From positions 34,985 through 98,984 of the forward strand of contig JAWKTT010000019.1 of NCBI GenBank assembly GCA_041398965.1: a stretch of DNA of 64,000 nt, given 5' to 3'. The position numbers and the translations under genes are program-made. Under the pieces are notes generated by a model. It was not told the DNA's origin. It did not search any database and was given only the letters and a program-made list of their open reading frames with translations. Below, piece by piece: positions 35,613 through 44,992 of this stretch (the first letter of the stretch is position 1; every line of letters begins with the position of its first letter). Source of the stretch: JAWKTT01 sp041398965. Lineage in GTDB: Bacteria; Planctomycetota; Planctomycetia; Planctomycetales; Planctomycetaceae.

Positions 35613-37244
35613 ATGTTCAGACACGGGATGTTTCTGTTGATGGCCTGTTTGTGGCCAGTCTGGAGCGTGTGTGCTGCGGAAGGGGACCGGCCGTTGTGGG
35701 AGCGGGTTGACGCCCTGATTCTGGCGAAAAGCGACGGGGAACTGGCAGCGCGCGGGACAGATGCCGAGTTTCTCAGACGGGTCACGCTCGACCTTGCTGG
35801 ACGAATTCCGACGACGGACGAAGTACGAGACTTCCTGGCCGATGCGGCAGACAAGCGGGTGCGGAAGATTGATCGACTGCTGGCGAGTCCAGAATATGCA
35901 GCCAGGATGCGGGATGTTTGGCATGTCGTCCTGATGGAGCGGCTCGGCGATCATCCCGAGTGGCTGTCGTTTCTGGAGCAGGCGTTTCGGGAGAATCGTC
36001 CGTGGGACCAAACCGTGCGTCAGATTCTTGACCCGCAAGAGAGCGACGAATCGTTGCGAGGGGCGGCGTTCTTCTGGACGAAGCGACTGGAAAACTATGG
36101 TCAGAATCCGGTCGATTACCCTGCTCTGACGCGGGACGTCGGTCGGTTGTTTCTCGGTGTCGATTTGCAATGCGCCCAGTGCCACGATCATCTATTCGTC
36201 GACACGTACCATCAGGCCGACTTCCAAGGGTTATCCGCCTTTGTGGCACAGACGTTTCTGCGGACCGATGTGAAGTACCCGGCAGTCGGTGAGAAGCCGG
36301 TCGGAAGTAAGATCGAGTTTACGTCGGTTTTTACGAAAGTGTCAGGATCAACAGGCCCACGACTCCCTGGCGGGATGGAAGTTGAGGTTCCGTCGTTGGT
36401 GAAAGGTGAAGAGTTTGAAGTTCCGCCAGACAAAGCGACGAAGTTTCCGGGACGTCCAAAGTTCCGCCCACTGGAGATATTGGCGAAGCAAGTCACCGCA
36501 AATGAACAAACGAACTTCGACCGGAATGCTGTGAACCGAATCTGGTTCAGTCTGATGGGACGCGGCCTCGTGCATCCGTTGGATTTACATCACCCCGACA
36601 ACCCTCCATCGCATCCGGAGCTGCTTGAATTGCTGACGAAGGAGTTCGCGGGTCATGGTCGGGACGTCCGCTGGCTGATTCGAGAACTCATGTTGAGCGA
36701 AACCTATCAGCGGTCCGGACGCTGGGCGGGGGCAAGAGTTCAGTCCGGAGGGAAGGTTCCGGCCGAGAGTTCTTATCGGGTCGCGATTGAACGTCCCCTG
36801 TCGTCCGAACAGTTGCTCGCCTCGGTCGTTCTCGCAACGGGGGAGCCAGAATTGTCGCTTTTGGTGTTGTCCCCACGAGACAAGGAATCCAAGGCTTACA
36901 CACAAGAACTCGAGCGATTTCGGAAGGCTTTTTCTAACATCGCGCGAGATCCGGAAATCGAATTCCGACCGTCGGTGAAGGGGGCACTGTTCTTGATGCA
37001 CGACGCGGAGGTACTGACCTGGTTTCAACCGAGCCGCAGTCAAACAGTCAGCCGCCTCGTTCCGTTATCGGATGAGCAACTGGCCGATGAACTGTATCTG
37101 ACGGTCCTTTCTCGACTGCCAGACGACGACGAGCGGAAGACGGTGCAGGAGTTTCTGCAAGCGGAGCCAGAACAGCGTGCGGTTCGGGTCGGTCATTTGG
37201 TATGGAGTTTGGTGGCGTCGGCTGAGTTCGCGTTGAATCATTAG
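35613..37244 (+). CDS. Secreted DUF1549/DUF1553 (PSCyt2-type) protein
   Basis: ATG 35613 is preceded by GGGGGGTG. The 543-residue protein begins with a signal peptide (about residues 1-22, ending VCAAEG). The DUF1549 part covers about 25-215: RVTLDLAGRIPTTDEVRDFLAD and LDPQES... GVDLQCAQCHDHLF, where CAQCHDH is a heme-like CxxCH. The DUF1553 part follows: NFDRNAVNRIWFSLMGRGLVHPLDLHHPDNPPSHPELL. Partner genes in planctomycetes are DUF1501 proteins, one of which follows after 89 nt. No DNA-binding or enzymatic signature is visible. Confidence 0.88.
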   Translation: MFRHGMFLLMACLWPVWSVCAAEGDRPLWERVDALILAKSDGELAARGTDAEFLRRVTLDLAGRIPTTDEVRDFLADAADKRVRKIDRLLASPEYAARMRDVWHVVLMERLGDHPEWLSFLEQAFRENRPWDQTVRQILDPQESDESLRGAAFFWTKRLENYGQNPVDYPALTRDVGRLFLGVDLQCAQCHDHLFVDTYHQADFQGLSAFVAQTFLRTDVKYPAVGEKPVGSKIEFTSVFTKVSGSTGPRLPGGMEVEVPSLVKGEEFEVPPDKATKFPGRPKFRPLEILAKQVTANEQTNFDRNAVNRIWFSLMGRGLVHPLDLHHPDNPPSHPELLELLTKEFAGHGRDVRWLIRELMLSETYQRSGRWAGARVQSGGKVPAESSYRVAIERPLSSEQLLASVVLATGEPELSLLVLSPRDKESKAYTQELERFRKAFSNIARDPEIEFRPSVKGALFLMHDAEVLTWFQPSRSQTVSRLVPLSDEQLADELYLTVLSRLPDDDERKTVQEFLQAEPEQRAVRVGHLVWSLVASAEFALNH

Positions 37245-37333
37245 TCGAGCAGTCGACCGGCAGGAGTCGTGCCTTAATGTCGGGTCGACTCTCGTGGTGT
37301 CGTCCAGTTGATGGTCAGGAACAGGAGATCGCG

Positions 37334-38668
37334 ATGTCGATGAGTCGTTCGCCGATGTGTACTCCGCAGGAGCATCTCTGGTCGCGCCGTCAGTGGTTGG
37401 GGAAAGCTGGGAGTGCCGTTGCGGCGACTACGGCGCTGGGGTTGGGAGTGGCGGACAGCATTGGTGTTGGGACTGGCAGCGGTCTCGCGACTGCGGCGTT
37501 TGGCGAAGAACTGAAGGGGTTGGACAAGCAGGTGCTGTTCGTTTGGATTGATGGAGGGATGAGTCAGTTCGAGAGTTGGGACCCCAAGCCAAACTCTCAG
37601 TTTGGCGGACCGTTTCGGCCCATCTCGACGTCGTTGCCGGGCGTCCAGTTGTGCGAGCTGATGCCCCAAACCGCTCGTCAGATGCATCGACTTGCGGTGG
37701 TTCGCAGTCTCTGCACGCAGGACAACTCGCATTCGGCCGGGGTGCCGAGGATTCTGCGCGGCGATCCGAAGAATCGTGGGGTGACGTATCCATACTTCGG
37801 TTCAGCAGTCGCGAAACTGATGGGGCCGGGGTCGTCGAACTTGCCCCCTTATGTCTGGATCAAGCCGGGGAGTGGGGGATTCAAACATGAGAATGCTGGA
37901 TTCCTTGGGCCGAAGTATGGGGCGTTGGCATTCGGTGATGGATTGCCTCCCGAGAACTTGCAGCGACCCGAGATGCTGACCGAAGACGCCGCAGGACTCC
38001 GCGACGAATTGCGTCAACTGGCGAATCGTCGCTATCTGGCTGGACGAATGACGACGAACACCGAGGCAAGTTCGGCTGTCTTTGACATGGCGTCATCGTT
38101 GCTGGCACGGAAGGAACTGTTTGATACATCCCTTGTCGATCAGCGGGACATCGATCGCTACGGGGCGCATGAATTCGGTCGACACATGCTTCTGGGACGG
38201 CGGATGTTGGAGGCGGGGATTCGGTTTGTGCAGGTGACATCGTACGGCTGGGACACGCATGGCGACAATTTCAACGGTCATGCCAGTTTAATGCCCCGCT
38301 TTGATCAGGCGTTTGCATCGATGATTGAGGACCTGCATGATCGCGGGATGATGGACCGCGTGTTGGTGGTTTGCCTGTCGGAATTCGGACGGACGCCGCG
38401 TATCAATGGTCAATCTGGTCGGGATCACTGGCCAGAGTCGTGGTCGCTGGCAATGTCGGGGGCGGGAATCAAACCGGGCGTGGTGGTGGGAGCGACGAAC
38501 GAAAAGGGGACCTCCGTCTCGACCGAACCCTACGATATTGGTCACCTGTTCCATACCTGGTTCAAGGCGTTAGGGATCGACTCCAGGCAGACGGAATACG
38601 ACAACGCCGGCCAGCCGCTGCCGATCGCTCATGATGACTGTGGACCCGTGGCTGATGTGCTGGCGTAA
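37334..38668 (+). CDS. DUF1501 protein with Tat signal
   Basis: ATG 37334 has AGGAG 6-7 nt upstream and gives 444 residues. The frame also extends to 37277. Twin-arginine signal: LWSRRQWLGKAGSAVAATTALGLG. The rest matches DUF1501, a sulfatase/alkaline-phosphatase-like family: FVWIDGGMSQFESWDPKPN near the start, GWDTHGDNFNGHASLMPRFDQAFASMIEDL and VVCLSEFGRTPRINGQSGRDHWPESW later. It forms a unit with the DUF1549/DUF1553 gene before it and probably the WD40 gene after it. The shared pattern suggests a paired periplasmic function. Confidence 0.92.
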   Translation: MSMSRSPMCTPQEHLWSRRQWLGKAGSAVAATTALGLGVADSIGVGTGSGLATAAFGEELKGLDKQVLFVWIDGGMSQFESWDPKPNSQFGGPFRPISTSLPGVQLCELMPQTARQMHRLAVVRSLCTQDNSHSAGVPRILRGDPKNRGVTYPYFGSAVAKLMGPGSSNLPPYVWIKPGSGGFKHENAGFLGPKYGALAFGDGLPPENLQRPEMLTEDAAGLRDELRQLANRRYLAGRMTTNTEASSAVFDMASSLLARKELFDTSLVDQRDIDRYGAHEFGRHMLLGRRMLEAGIRFVQVTSYGWDTHGDNFNGHASLMPRFDQAFASMIEDLHDRGMMDRVLVVCLSEFGRTPRINGQSGRDHWPESWSLAMSGAGIKPGVVVGATNEKGTSVSTEPYDIGHLFHTWFKALGIDSRQTEYDNAGQPLPIAHDDCGPVADVLA

Positions 38669-38727
38669 CTCGACACTGGCATGTCGCCAGGGTTTTCGAT
38701 CAATTGTCCTTCCTGTTGAGTAGTTTG

Positions 38728-39879
38728 ATGGCCGACACTGCACCTGCCGTTTCTGTGAAAGTCTCGCTGAAGGAAGTTGCCGCACTGACGACCGATCGAC
38801 AGATGTGTGGCGTTCGGTTTTCGCCAGTAACGGGGCTCATGTCGAGCGGTAGCTATGACGCCACCATCAGGTTTTGGCGAAAAGTCGAAACCATGCCGGA
38901 AGGGGAGAGTGTTCCCCCAGTCAAAGGGGCGAAGGGGGATTCAACGAATGGCTGGCGAGAGTTGCCTCCTGTAACCGGGCATCGCGGCTGGGTCGAGGGA
39001 CTTGCATTCTCGGCTGATGGATCGAAGCTGTTTACTGGAGACACTTGGGGTCGGTTGAGCTGCCGACGTGTTGAGGTGGCTGAGGGGAGGGATGTCACCG
39101 TTTCGCCCGAATGGGAAGTGACTGATGCACACGATGGTTGGTTGCGAGAAGTCTCGTTGAGTCCGGATGGTGGGACGCTCGCAACCTGTGGTCGCGATGG
39201 TCGATTGAAGTTGTGGAACAGCAGTGATGGTAGCCTGCGACAGCAGATGGAGCGTCCCGGTCGTGACCTGTTTGCTGTTCGCTTTCATCCGACGGAATCG
39301 TCTGTCGTTTGTGGTGATGGATTCGGCGAAGTGATCATCTGGGGCACTGACGGAACGCAGCAACGGACATTCGATGCGAGCGATCTCTTTCTGGAACATC
39401 GCCTGCAACAGGTCGGAGGAGTACGACGCATGGTCTTCTCGCCCGATGGCCAGACTTTGGCAGTTGGAGGGACACGCCCCAAGAACGGCGGCAGCGTCCA
39501 GGGGAAGCCCGTCGTCCTTCTTTTCAATTGGAAGACGGGCGACAAACGATTGATCGAACTGGGGTCTGACTCAGACGTCTCTGTTCAAGATATGCAGTTC
39601 CTCTCTGAGGGACTGTTGCTGGTCGTGACCAGTGGCAGCCCCGGGACCGGCCAAGTGTTGTGCGTCGATCCTGGCAGCGGTAGCGTGCTGTTGACCGAAA
39701 AGAAACTGGCCAACTGCCACGGAGTTTCGCTAAGTTCCGACGGTCGACACTGTGTCGTTACGGCAACCAACAAAGGCAGCAATGGCAACGGTCGCCGACT
39801 TGACGACACGGGGGAGTATCCCGGCAACTGGTCTCCGATCCATCTGTTCGAGATCAGTGTCGAACAGATGGAGTCATGA
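38728..39879 (+). CDS. WD40-repeat protein
   Basis: From ATG 38728 the product has 383 residues. A TTG at 38704 would add eight. Neither start has a strong ribosome-binding site. Several WD40 blades are visible (VRFSPVTGLMSSGSYDATIRFW; GLAFSADGSKLFTGDTWGRL; EVSLSPDGGTLATCGRDGRLKLWN; VRFHPTESSVVCGDGFGEVIIWG; MVFSPDGQTLAVGG), enough for a beta-propeller scaffold. In planctomycetes, WD40 genes often follow PSCyt/DUF1501 pairs, sometimes fused to them. No signal peptide is evident with this start. The role is unknown, probably protein-protein interaction. Confidence 0.8.
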   Translation: MADTAPAVSVKVSLKEVAALTTDRQMCGVRFSPVTGLMSSGSYDATIRFWRKVETMPEGESVPPVKGAKGDSTNGWRELPPVTGHRGWVEGLAFSADGSKLFTGDTWGRLSCRRVEVAEGRDVTVSPEWEVTDAHDGWLREVSLSPDGGTLATCGRDGRLKLWNSSDGSLRQQMERPGRDLFAVRFHPTESSVVCGDGFGEVIIWGTDGTQQRTFDASDLFLEHRLQQVGGVRRMVFSPDGQTLAVGGTRPKNGGSVQGKPVVLLFNWKTGDKRLIELGSDSDVSVQDMQFLSEGLLLVVTSGSPGTGQVLCVDPGSGSVLLTEKKLANCHGVSLSSDGRHCVVTATNKGSNGNGRRLDDTGEYPGNWSPIHLFEISVEQMES

Positions 39880-39905
39880 ACCGGGCGAGAATTCCGAACC
39901 GATTT

Positions 39906-39924
39906 CCCTTTCGGTGTGAAAGGG
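39906..39924. terminator. Hairpin between convergent WD40 and gyrA genes
   Basis: CCCTTTC / GAAAGGG (39906-39912 with 39918-39924), 5-nt loop, in the 55-nt gap between two convergent genes. It could end both transcripts. Confidence 0.45.
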
Positions 39925-39934
39925 GGAACGCTGA

Positions 39935-42781
39935 TCACTCGGGCTGACTTGGTGGAGCGGTCGGTGTCTCCGGGGCTGTTGCCGGCAGTTCTGTATCGGC
40001 TTCTTCGACGACAACTTCCGCAGGGATGCGGGCGATTTGGACGAGTTTGTCGCCAGCGTCGAGGGACATGATGCGGACCCCCTGTGTGTTGCGGCCGATG
40101 ATCGAGATGTCGGAGGCTCGAACTCGCTGAATCTTCCCGGAGGAGGAGATCATCAGGACGTCGTCACCATCATGCACGGTCAATGTGCCAATGACGGCAC
40201 CATTGCGAGTGGTTGTCTTGATGTCGCGAAGACCTTTGCCCCCCCGCTTTTGGCGACGGTATCTCGCACCCGAACTGACAGGAGATGCATCACCCTCGGT
40301 CTCTGAAGTGGCATCGTCTGACGTCTGGGCATCGTCCGTCGCGTCGTTCGTGATGCCTTCGGCGGAGACATCGTGTGTCGTCTCGTCGGTTGCGATGGCA
40401 TCGGGATCGGCTGCGTCTCCCTCTTCGGCATCAAGGCTTCCTTGTCCGAAGGGGGTCCGCTTTCCATAACCGTTTTCGCAAGTGGTGAGCAGTGTCCCCG
40501 CTTCATCGGCGACGACCATGCCGACGACGATGTCTCCCTTCGAGAGGTTAATCCCCTTAACGCCGCGTGTGTTACGCCCCATGGATCGGGCGTCTGCTTC
40601 ACTGAAACGAATCGCCATCCCGGTCGCGGTGCTGAGGACCACATCCTGCCCGGGCGCCACTTTGACGACGTCGATCAGGCGGTCCCCTTCATCGAGCTTG
40701 ATCGCGATGATCCCTCCCTTCATGGGGCGACTGTACGCGGTGAGGGGAGTCTTCTTGACGACCCCCTTCTCGGTGGCCATCAGCAAGCCCTGCTCGGTGT
40801 TGAACTCGCGGACGTCGATGCAGTCTTGCACCCGTTCTTCGTCGGAGAGGTTCAACAGGTTGACGAGCGCGCGTCCCTTGGCGGTCCGGGCCTGCTGCGG
40901 GAGGTCGTACACCTTCTGCCAGTAAACCTTCCCCAAGTTGGTAAAGAACAGCAGGTAGCTATGCGTGCTGGAAACGAAGAGATGTTCGATGGGGTCTTCT
41001 TCGTCGGTCTTCGCCCCTTTGATCCCTTTGCCGCCGCGGTTCTGTGCTTGATAGGTGGAGAGAGGGGTCCGCTTGATGTAGCCCCGCTGCGTCATGGTGA
41101 CGACCATCGGCTCTTCGGGGATCAGTTCATCGCGGTTGACGTCGTGGAGTTCCTCTTCCGAAATCTCCGTTCGACGGGCGGAGGGATATTTCCGCCGCAG
41201 GTCTTCCATCTCGCTATGAATGAGTTCCAGAAGATGCTTTTCGTCGCTGAGTAAACGGACGTGTCCACCGATGCTTTCGAGGAGTTGTCGATGCTCGCCC
41301 TGGAGGTTGTCTCGTTCGAGATTGGCGAGCGAGCCGAGCTGCATCGAGACAATCGCTTCGGCCTGATTGGTCGAGAGGGAGTACTCGGTTCGGACCCCCT
41401 GCTCTGCTTGAAACTCGCGGAAGCCGTCATCACCTAAGGCACGGGCGACCATTTCCGCCGGGACACCGATCGCTTGCAATCGGACCTTCGCTTCCGCTCG
41501 ACTTGGCGAACGTCGGATCGTTTCGATCACTTCATCGATGTTAATCTGCGCGATGAGCAACCCTTCAACCGTGTGCCGACGTCGTCGGGCTTCGGCCAAA
41601 AGGAACTCGGTTCGTCGACGCAACACGGTGACGCGGTGACGGATGAACTCCTGAATCATCTCTTTGACGGAAAGTGTCTGCGGTCGGTTGCCGACGAGTG
41701 CCAGCAGGATCACGCTGACGGTCGTTTGCAGAGACGAGAATTTCCAGAGTTGATTGAGGACGACTTCGCGGTCGGCATCCCGTTTGAGATAGATGTGCAG
41801 ACGAACTTGCCATGGTGGGGTCTTGCGGTCGGTGTAATCAACGATCCGCGAGATCCCTTCGATCTTGTTTTCTTTGATAAGGTCTTCGATCCGCTCCTTC
41901 ACACGGTCGCGCGTGTCTTGATACGGAATCTCGGTGATGACGATGACTTCGGTGTTTTTCTCGGTCTCGAATTCGACCTTCGCCCGAAGCGTGAGGGTCG
42001 AACGTCCGGTGAGATAGCCTTGGCGAATGCCGAAGCGTCCGCAGATGACACCGCCGGTCGGAAAGTCGGGGCCGGGGAGCACTTCGAGAATGTCGTCGAC
42101 GGTCGCTTCGGGCTGATCGATGAGCAACTGCACCGCAGCGGCCACTTCCCCGAGGTTGTGAGGCGGAATGCTCGTCGCCATCCCGACGGCAATTCCCTGC
42201 GATCCGTTGACTAACAGGTTAGGGAACCGACTCGGGAGCACGACCGGCTCGAGGTTGCGCTGGTCGTATGTGGGGATGAAGTCGACCGTGTCGCGGTCGA
42301 TGTCTGCCAGCATCTCGGCAGCTTCCGAAGACAGACGTGCTTCGGTGTATCGCATGGCGGCAGGGCCCAGACCGGCCAGCGAACCGAAGTTCCCCTGTTT
42401 GTCGATGAGCGTGCTTCGCATTGCCCATTCCTGGCCCATGCGGACGAGCGTTGGGTAGATAACGCTTTCGCCGTGGGGGTGGTAGTTACCCGAGGTATCA
42501 CCCGAGATCTTGGCGCACTTGACTCGACCACTGCTGGGGCCGATGTTCAGGTCGTTCATGGCGACGAGGATGCGCCGCTGAGCCGGTTTGAGACCATCGC
42601 GAACGTCTGGCAAAGCGCGGCTGACGATCACCGACATGGCGTACGTCAGATAGCTTTGCTGCATCTCGTCGCGAATGTCGAGCGGGTGGATGCGACCACC
42701 CACCAAGGGCCCCCGTTCGTCCTGGGGTTTGTCCGAGAATTCGGGGGACGGCTCATCCTGAGGTGTCATGTCGTCAGCCAA
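39935..42781 (-). CDS. gyrA: DNA gyrase subunit A
   Basis: The 948-residue protein breaks and rejoins DNA in type IIA topoisomerase. The N-terminal winged-helix domain holds the catalytic tyrosine in AAMRYTEARL (Y145 here). The C-terminal beta-pinwheel has a GyrA box NRGGKGIKGAK (about residue 575). Codons start at TTG 42781 (CGGAG upstream) or ATG 42769. At the equivalent of E. coli Ser83 the residue is Ser106, but the equivalents of Ala84 and Asp87 are Val107 and Pro110. Near residue 760-825 a roughly 65-residue Asp/Thr/Ala-rich insert splits the pinwheel before RGGKGLRDIK. The gene is convergent with the WD40 gene and stands far from gyrB. Confidence 0.95.
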   Translation of the reverse strand: MADDMTPQDEPSPEFSDKPQDERGPLVGGRIHPLDIRDEMQQSYLTYAMSVIVSRALPDVRDGLKPAQRRILVAMNDLNIGPSSGRVKCAKISGDTSGNYHPHGESVIYPTLVRMGQEWAMRSTLIDKQGNFGSLAGLGPAAMRYTEARLSSEAAEMLADIDRDTVDFIPTYDQRNLEPVVLPSRFPNLLVNGSQGIAVGMATSIPPHNLGEVAAAVQLLIDQPEATVDDILEVLPGPDFPTGGVICGRFGIRQGYLTGRSTLTLRAKVEFETEKNTEVIVITEIPYQDTRDRVKERIEDLIKENKIEGISRIVDYTDRKTPPWQVRLHIYLKRDADREVVLNQLWKFSSLQTTVSVILLALVGNRPQTLSVKEMIQEFIRHRVTVLRRRTEFLLAEARRRRHTVEGLLIAQINIDEVIETIRRSPSRAEAKVRLQAIGVPAEMVARALGDDGFREFQAEQGVRTEYSLSTNQAEAIVSMQLGSLANLERDNLQGEHRQLLESIGGHVRLLSDEKHLLELIHSEMEDLRRKYPSARRTEISEEELHDVNRDELIPEEPMVVTMTQRGYIKRTPLSTYQAQNRGGKGIKGAKTDEEDPIEHLFVSSTHSYLLFFTNLGKVYWQKVYDLPQQARTAKGRALVNLLNLSDEERVQDCIDVREFNTEQGLLMATEKGVVKKTPLTAYSRPMKGGIIAIKLDEGDRLIDVVKVAPGQDVVLSTATGMAIRFSEADARSMGRNTRGVKGINLSKGDIVVGMVVADEAGTLLTTCENGYGKRTPFGQGSLDAEEGDAADPDAIATDETTHDVSAEGITNDATDDAQTSDDATSETEGDASPVSSGARYRRQKRGGKGLRDIKTTTRNGAVIGTLTVHDGDDVLMISSSGKIQRVRASDISIIGRNTQGVRIMSLDAGDKLVQIARIPAEVVVEEADTELPATAPETPTAPPSQPE

Positions 42782-43000
42782 CGATGTCTGCTCCGTTCCT
42801 GGAAATTCTGGAGGGGCGGAAGCACCTAAAACTCGTCGAGATCAAGCGATCCCTCCCGCCGCGTCGCGAAAGCGGTATCATACTGCATCGGCCCCCTCAA
42901 TCCAACGTCGCCGACCCACTAATTGCCGATCGAAAATCGACTTCTTGACCCGTTTCTTCCCCCACTTTCTCAACCACATCCTCTGACACATCTGAGCGTT

Positions 43001-43597
43001 ATGGATCGTCGGCTTTTGATGTTGCTGATCGCTGGGGCTGTGATCGCCTCGTTGACCCTCTGGCGTGTGACGCGACCACCCCGCCCTGCCCCGCAAATGG
43101 GAGAGGCCCCCACTGTTCAATCGGGAGAAATCGCGATCCCCCCGAGCTTCGAGTTGCCCGATCAGCAAGGGAACTTGGTCAAGTTTGAACGCTACCGAAG
43201 TCGGCAAGGGGTTGTTGTCGTCTTCTTTCGTGCAGACCTCCCCGCCTCTGCTGACCCGTCGCTCGACTGGCTTCGCAAACATTACGACAGTGTGAAAAAA
43301 GCCGGTTACGAAGTCATCGGCATCAGCACGCAGACCGGAGCAACGATCCGAAACAGTGCGGATAAGGAAGGGCAAGACTGGCCCTTTCCCATGCTCAACG
43401 ACATTCATTTGCGTTCGCCCGAACCAGCCCCGGTCCATCACCTGTGGCAGATGATTGACGCCACGACCGGCGAATTGAAGCAAGGGACGATCCTCGTCGA
43501 CCAATCCGGCCACACCTCTTACCTCAACGGGTCGCCTCGACCACTCGATCAGCCTTTGGTCGAACTCAAGCAACTCTTCGCCAGCGATGAACCATGA
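43001..43597 (+). CDS. Membrane-anchored thioredoxin-like (AhpC/TSA-type) protein without peroxidatic Cys
   Basis: The 198-residue product has an N-terminal transmembrane segment (about residues 4-22, LLMLLIAGAVIASLTLW). The rest is a thioredoxin-like fold: FELPDQQGNLVKFERY, VVVVFFRADLPAS and GTILVDQSG. In peroxiredoxins the position after FFRAD is followed by a Cys-containing motif, but here the loop reads LPASADPSLDW, without Cys, and the entire protein shows no catalytic Cys. It may be a non-enzymatic or divergent periplasmic redoxin. The frame extends upstream to 42923, but ATG 43001 gives the anchor at the terminus. Confidence 0.75.
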   Translation: MDRRLLMLLIAGAVIASLTLWRVTRPPRPAPQMGEAPTVQSGEIAIPPSFELPDQQGNLVKFERYRSRQGVVVVFFRADLPASADPSLDWLRKHYDSVKKAGYEVIGISTQTGATIRNSADKEGQDWPFPMLNDIHLRSPEPAPVHHLWQMIDATTGELKQGTILVDQSGHTSYLNGSPRPLDQPLVELKQLFASDEP

Positions 43598-43647
43598 CTC
43601 GTCGCGAAGGCAGCCACTTGTGTTAAGCACCTCAACAACATGGGAAC

Positions 43648-44883
43648 ATGATGTCAGCACTTGATGTGACCAAAATCCGTGGACAGTTCCCGGCGTTTCG
43701 GCGACAGGAGCGGGGCTGCCCCGTCGCGTACTTTGATGGTCCAGCGGGAAGCCAGGTGCCCGAGAGCGTCATCGAAGCGGTCTCGAACTACCTGGCAAAC
43801 ACCAACGCAAACTGTGGTGCTCCCATCGGCACGAGTCGAGACTCCGACGCCATACTCTCTCAGGCACGGCAGACACTGGCCGACTTTCTGGGAGCGAGCG
43901 ACCCTTTGGAGATCGTGTTCGGGGCGAACATGACCACCTGTGCCTTTTCGCTCAGTCGGGCATTGGCACGAACTTGGAAACCGGGTGATGAGATTATCGT
44001 CACTCAACTGGACCACGATGCCAACGTGACCCCTTGGGTTCGTGCTGCGGAGTCGGCGGGAGCGACCGTCCGTCACGTCCCAGTTGACCTGGCAACATGC
44101 ACTCTTGACATGGCGGTATATGACGAGTTGCTTTCGGAACGGACCCGATTTATCGCTGTGGGGTACGCATCGAATGCCGTCGGAACGGTCAACCCGGTTC
44201 GCGAGATGATCTCCAAGGGACATGCGGTTGGGGCATTAACGTTTGTGGATGCCGTCCACATGGCGCCGCATCGACTCATCGACGTCGCCCATCTGGACTG
44301 CGATTTCCTCGCCTGTTCGGCCTACAAATTCTTCGGCCCGCATGTCGGTGTGCTCTGGGGGCGATATCAACTGCTCGACGAGTTGCGGCCCGACAAACTT
44401 CGACCCGCCCCCGAGAGTGTGCCAGGCAAATGGATGACCGGAACACAACATCACGAAGGGATCGCAGGAGCCAGCGCTGCGGTGGACTACATTGCCAGCT
44501 TGGGCGACGGAGAGTCTCGCCGCGAACGGCTTCGGGTTGCCTTCGAACGAATTGAACGGCACGAAGAGGAGTTGCTGCGTCAGTTGTTGGAAGGACTGAA
44601 GTCGCTGCCGTACCGACTCTGGGGTTTGTCGACAAGGCGGGATGATGCGGACCGGGTACCAACGGTTTCGCTGACTCACGAACACATCGCCCCGCAGGAG
44701 CTAGCAAGACAACTGGCTCAGGCGGGGCTCTATTGTTGGCCGGGTAATCACTATGCCTACCCCTTCACGACAGTCGCCGGACTGGAGCCGCTGGGGACAT
44801 TGAGAATTGGGCTTCTTCACTACAACACGTCGGAAGAAGTCGCGCGACTCCTTGAGGAACTCGCGCGACTGGGAACTCCCTGA
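43648..44883 (+). CDS. Cysteine-desulfurase-like PLP protein (VC1184-type class V aminotransferase)
   Basis: The 411-residue protein is an aminotransferase class V member: YFDGPAGSQVPESVIEAVSNYL, MTTCAFSLSRALARTWKPGDEIIVTQLDHDANVTPW, and the PLP lysine region CSAYKFFGPHVGVLWGR. The family (cysteine desulfurase-like, TIGR01976 type) resembles NifS/SufS, but the mobile-loop cysteine common to desulfurases is not obvious, so sulfur transfer is not certain. Two ATGs at 43648 and 43651 are both possible. It follows the redoxin-like gene by 50 nt. Confidence 0.85.
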   Translation: MMSALDVTKIRGQFPAFRRQERGCPVAYFDGPAGSQVPESVIEAVSNYLANTNANCGAPIGTSRDSDAILSQARQTLADFLGASDPLEIVFGANMTTCAFSLSRALARTWKPGDEIIVTQLDHDANVTPWVRAAESAGATVRHVPVDLATCTLDMAVYDELLSERTRFIAVGYASNAVGTVNPVREMISKGHAVGALTFVDAVHMAPHRLIDVAHLDCDFLACSAYKFFGPHVGVLWGRYQLLDELRPDKLRPAPESVPGKWMTGTQHHEGIAGASAAVDYIASLGDGESRRERLRVAFERIERHEEELLRQLLEGLKSLPYRLWGLSTRRDDADRVPTVSLTHEHIAPQELARQLAQAGLYCWPGNHYAYPFTTVAGLEPLGTLRIGLLHYNTSEEVARLLEELARLGTP

Positions 44884-44992
44884 GAGCAACTGGCTGAACG
44901 CAACGCAGAGCCATCGGACGTCTTCAGCGGGATCGCAAGACGATCAGAGTCACAGAGTCAATCGTGTGAACAGACTAAGGGAGTGACTCGGA

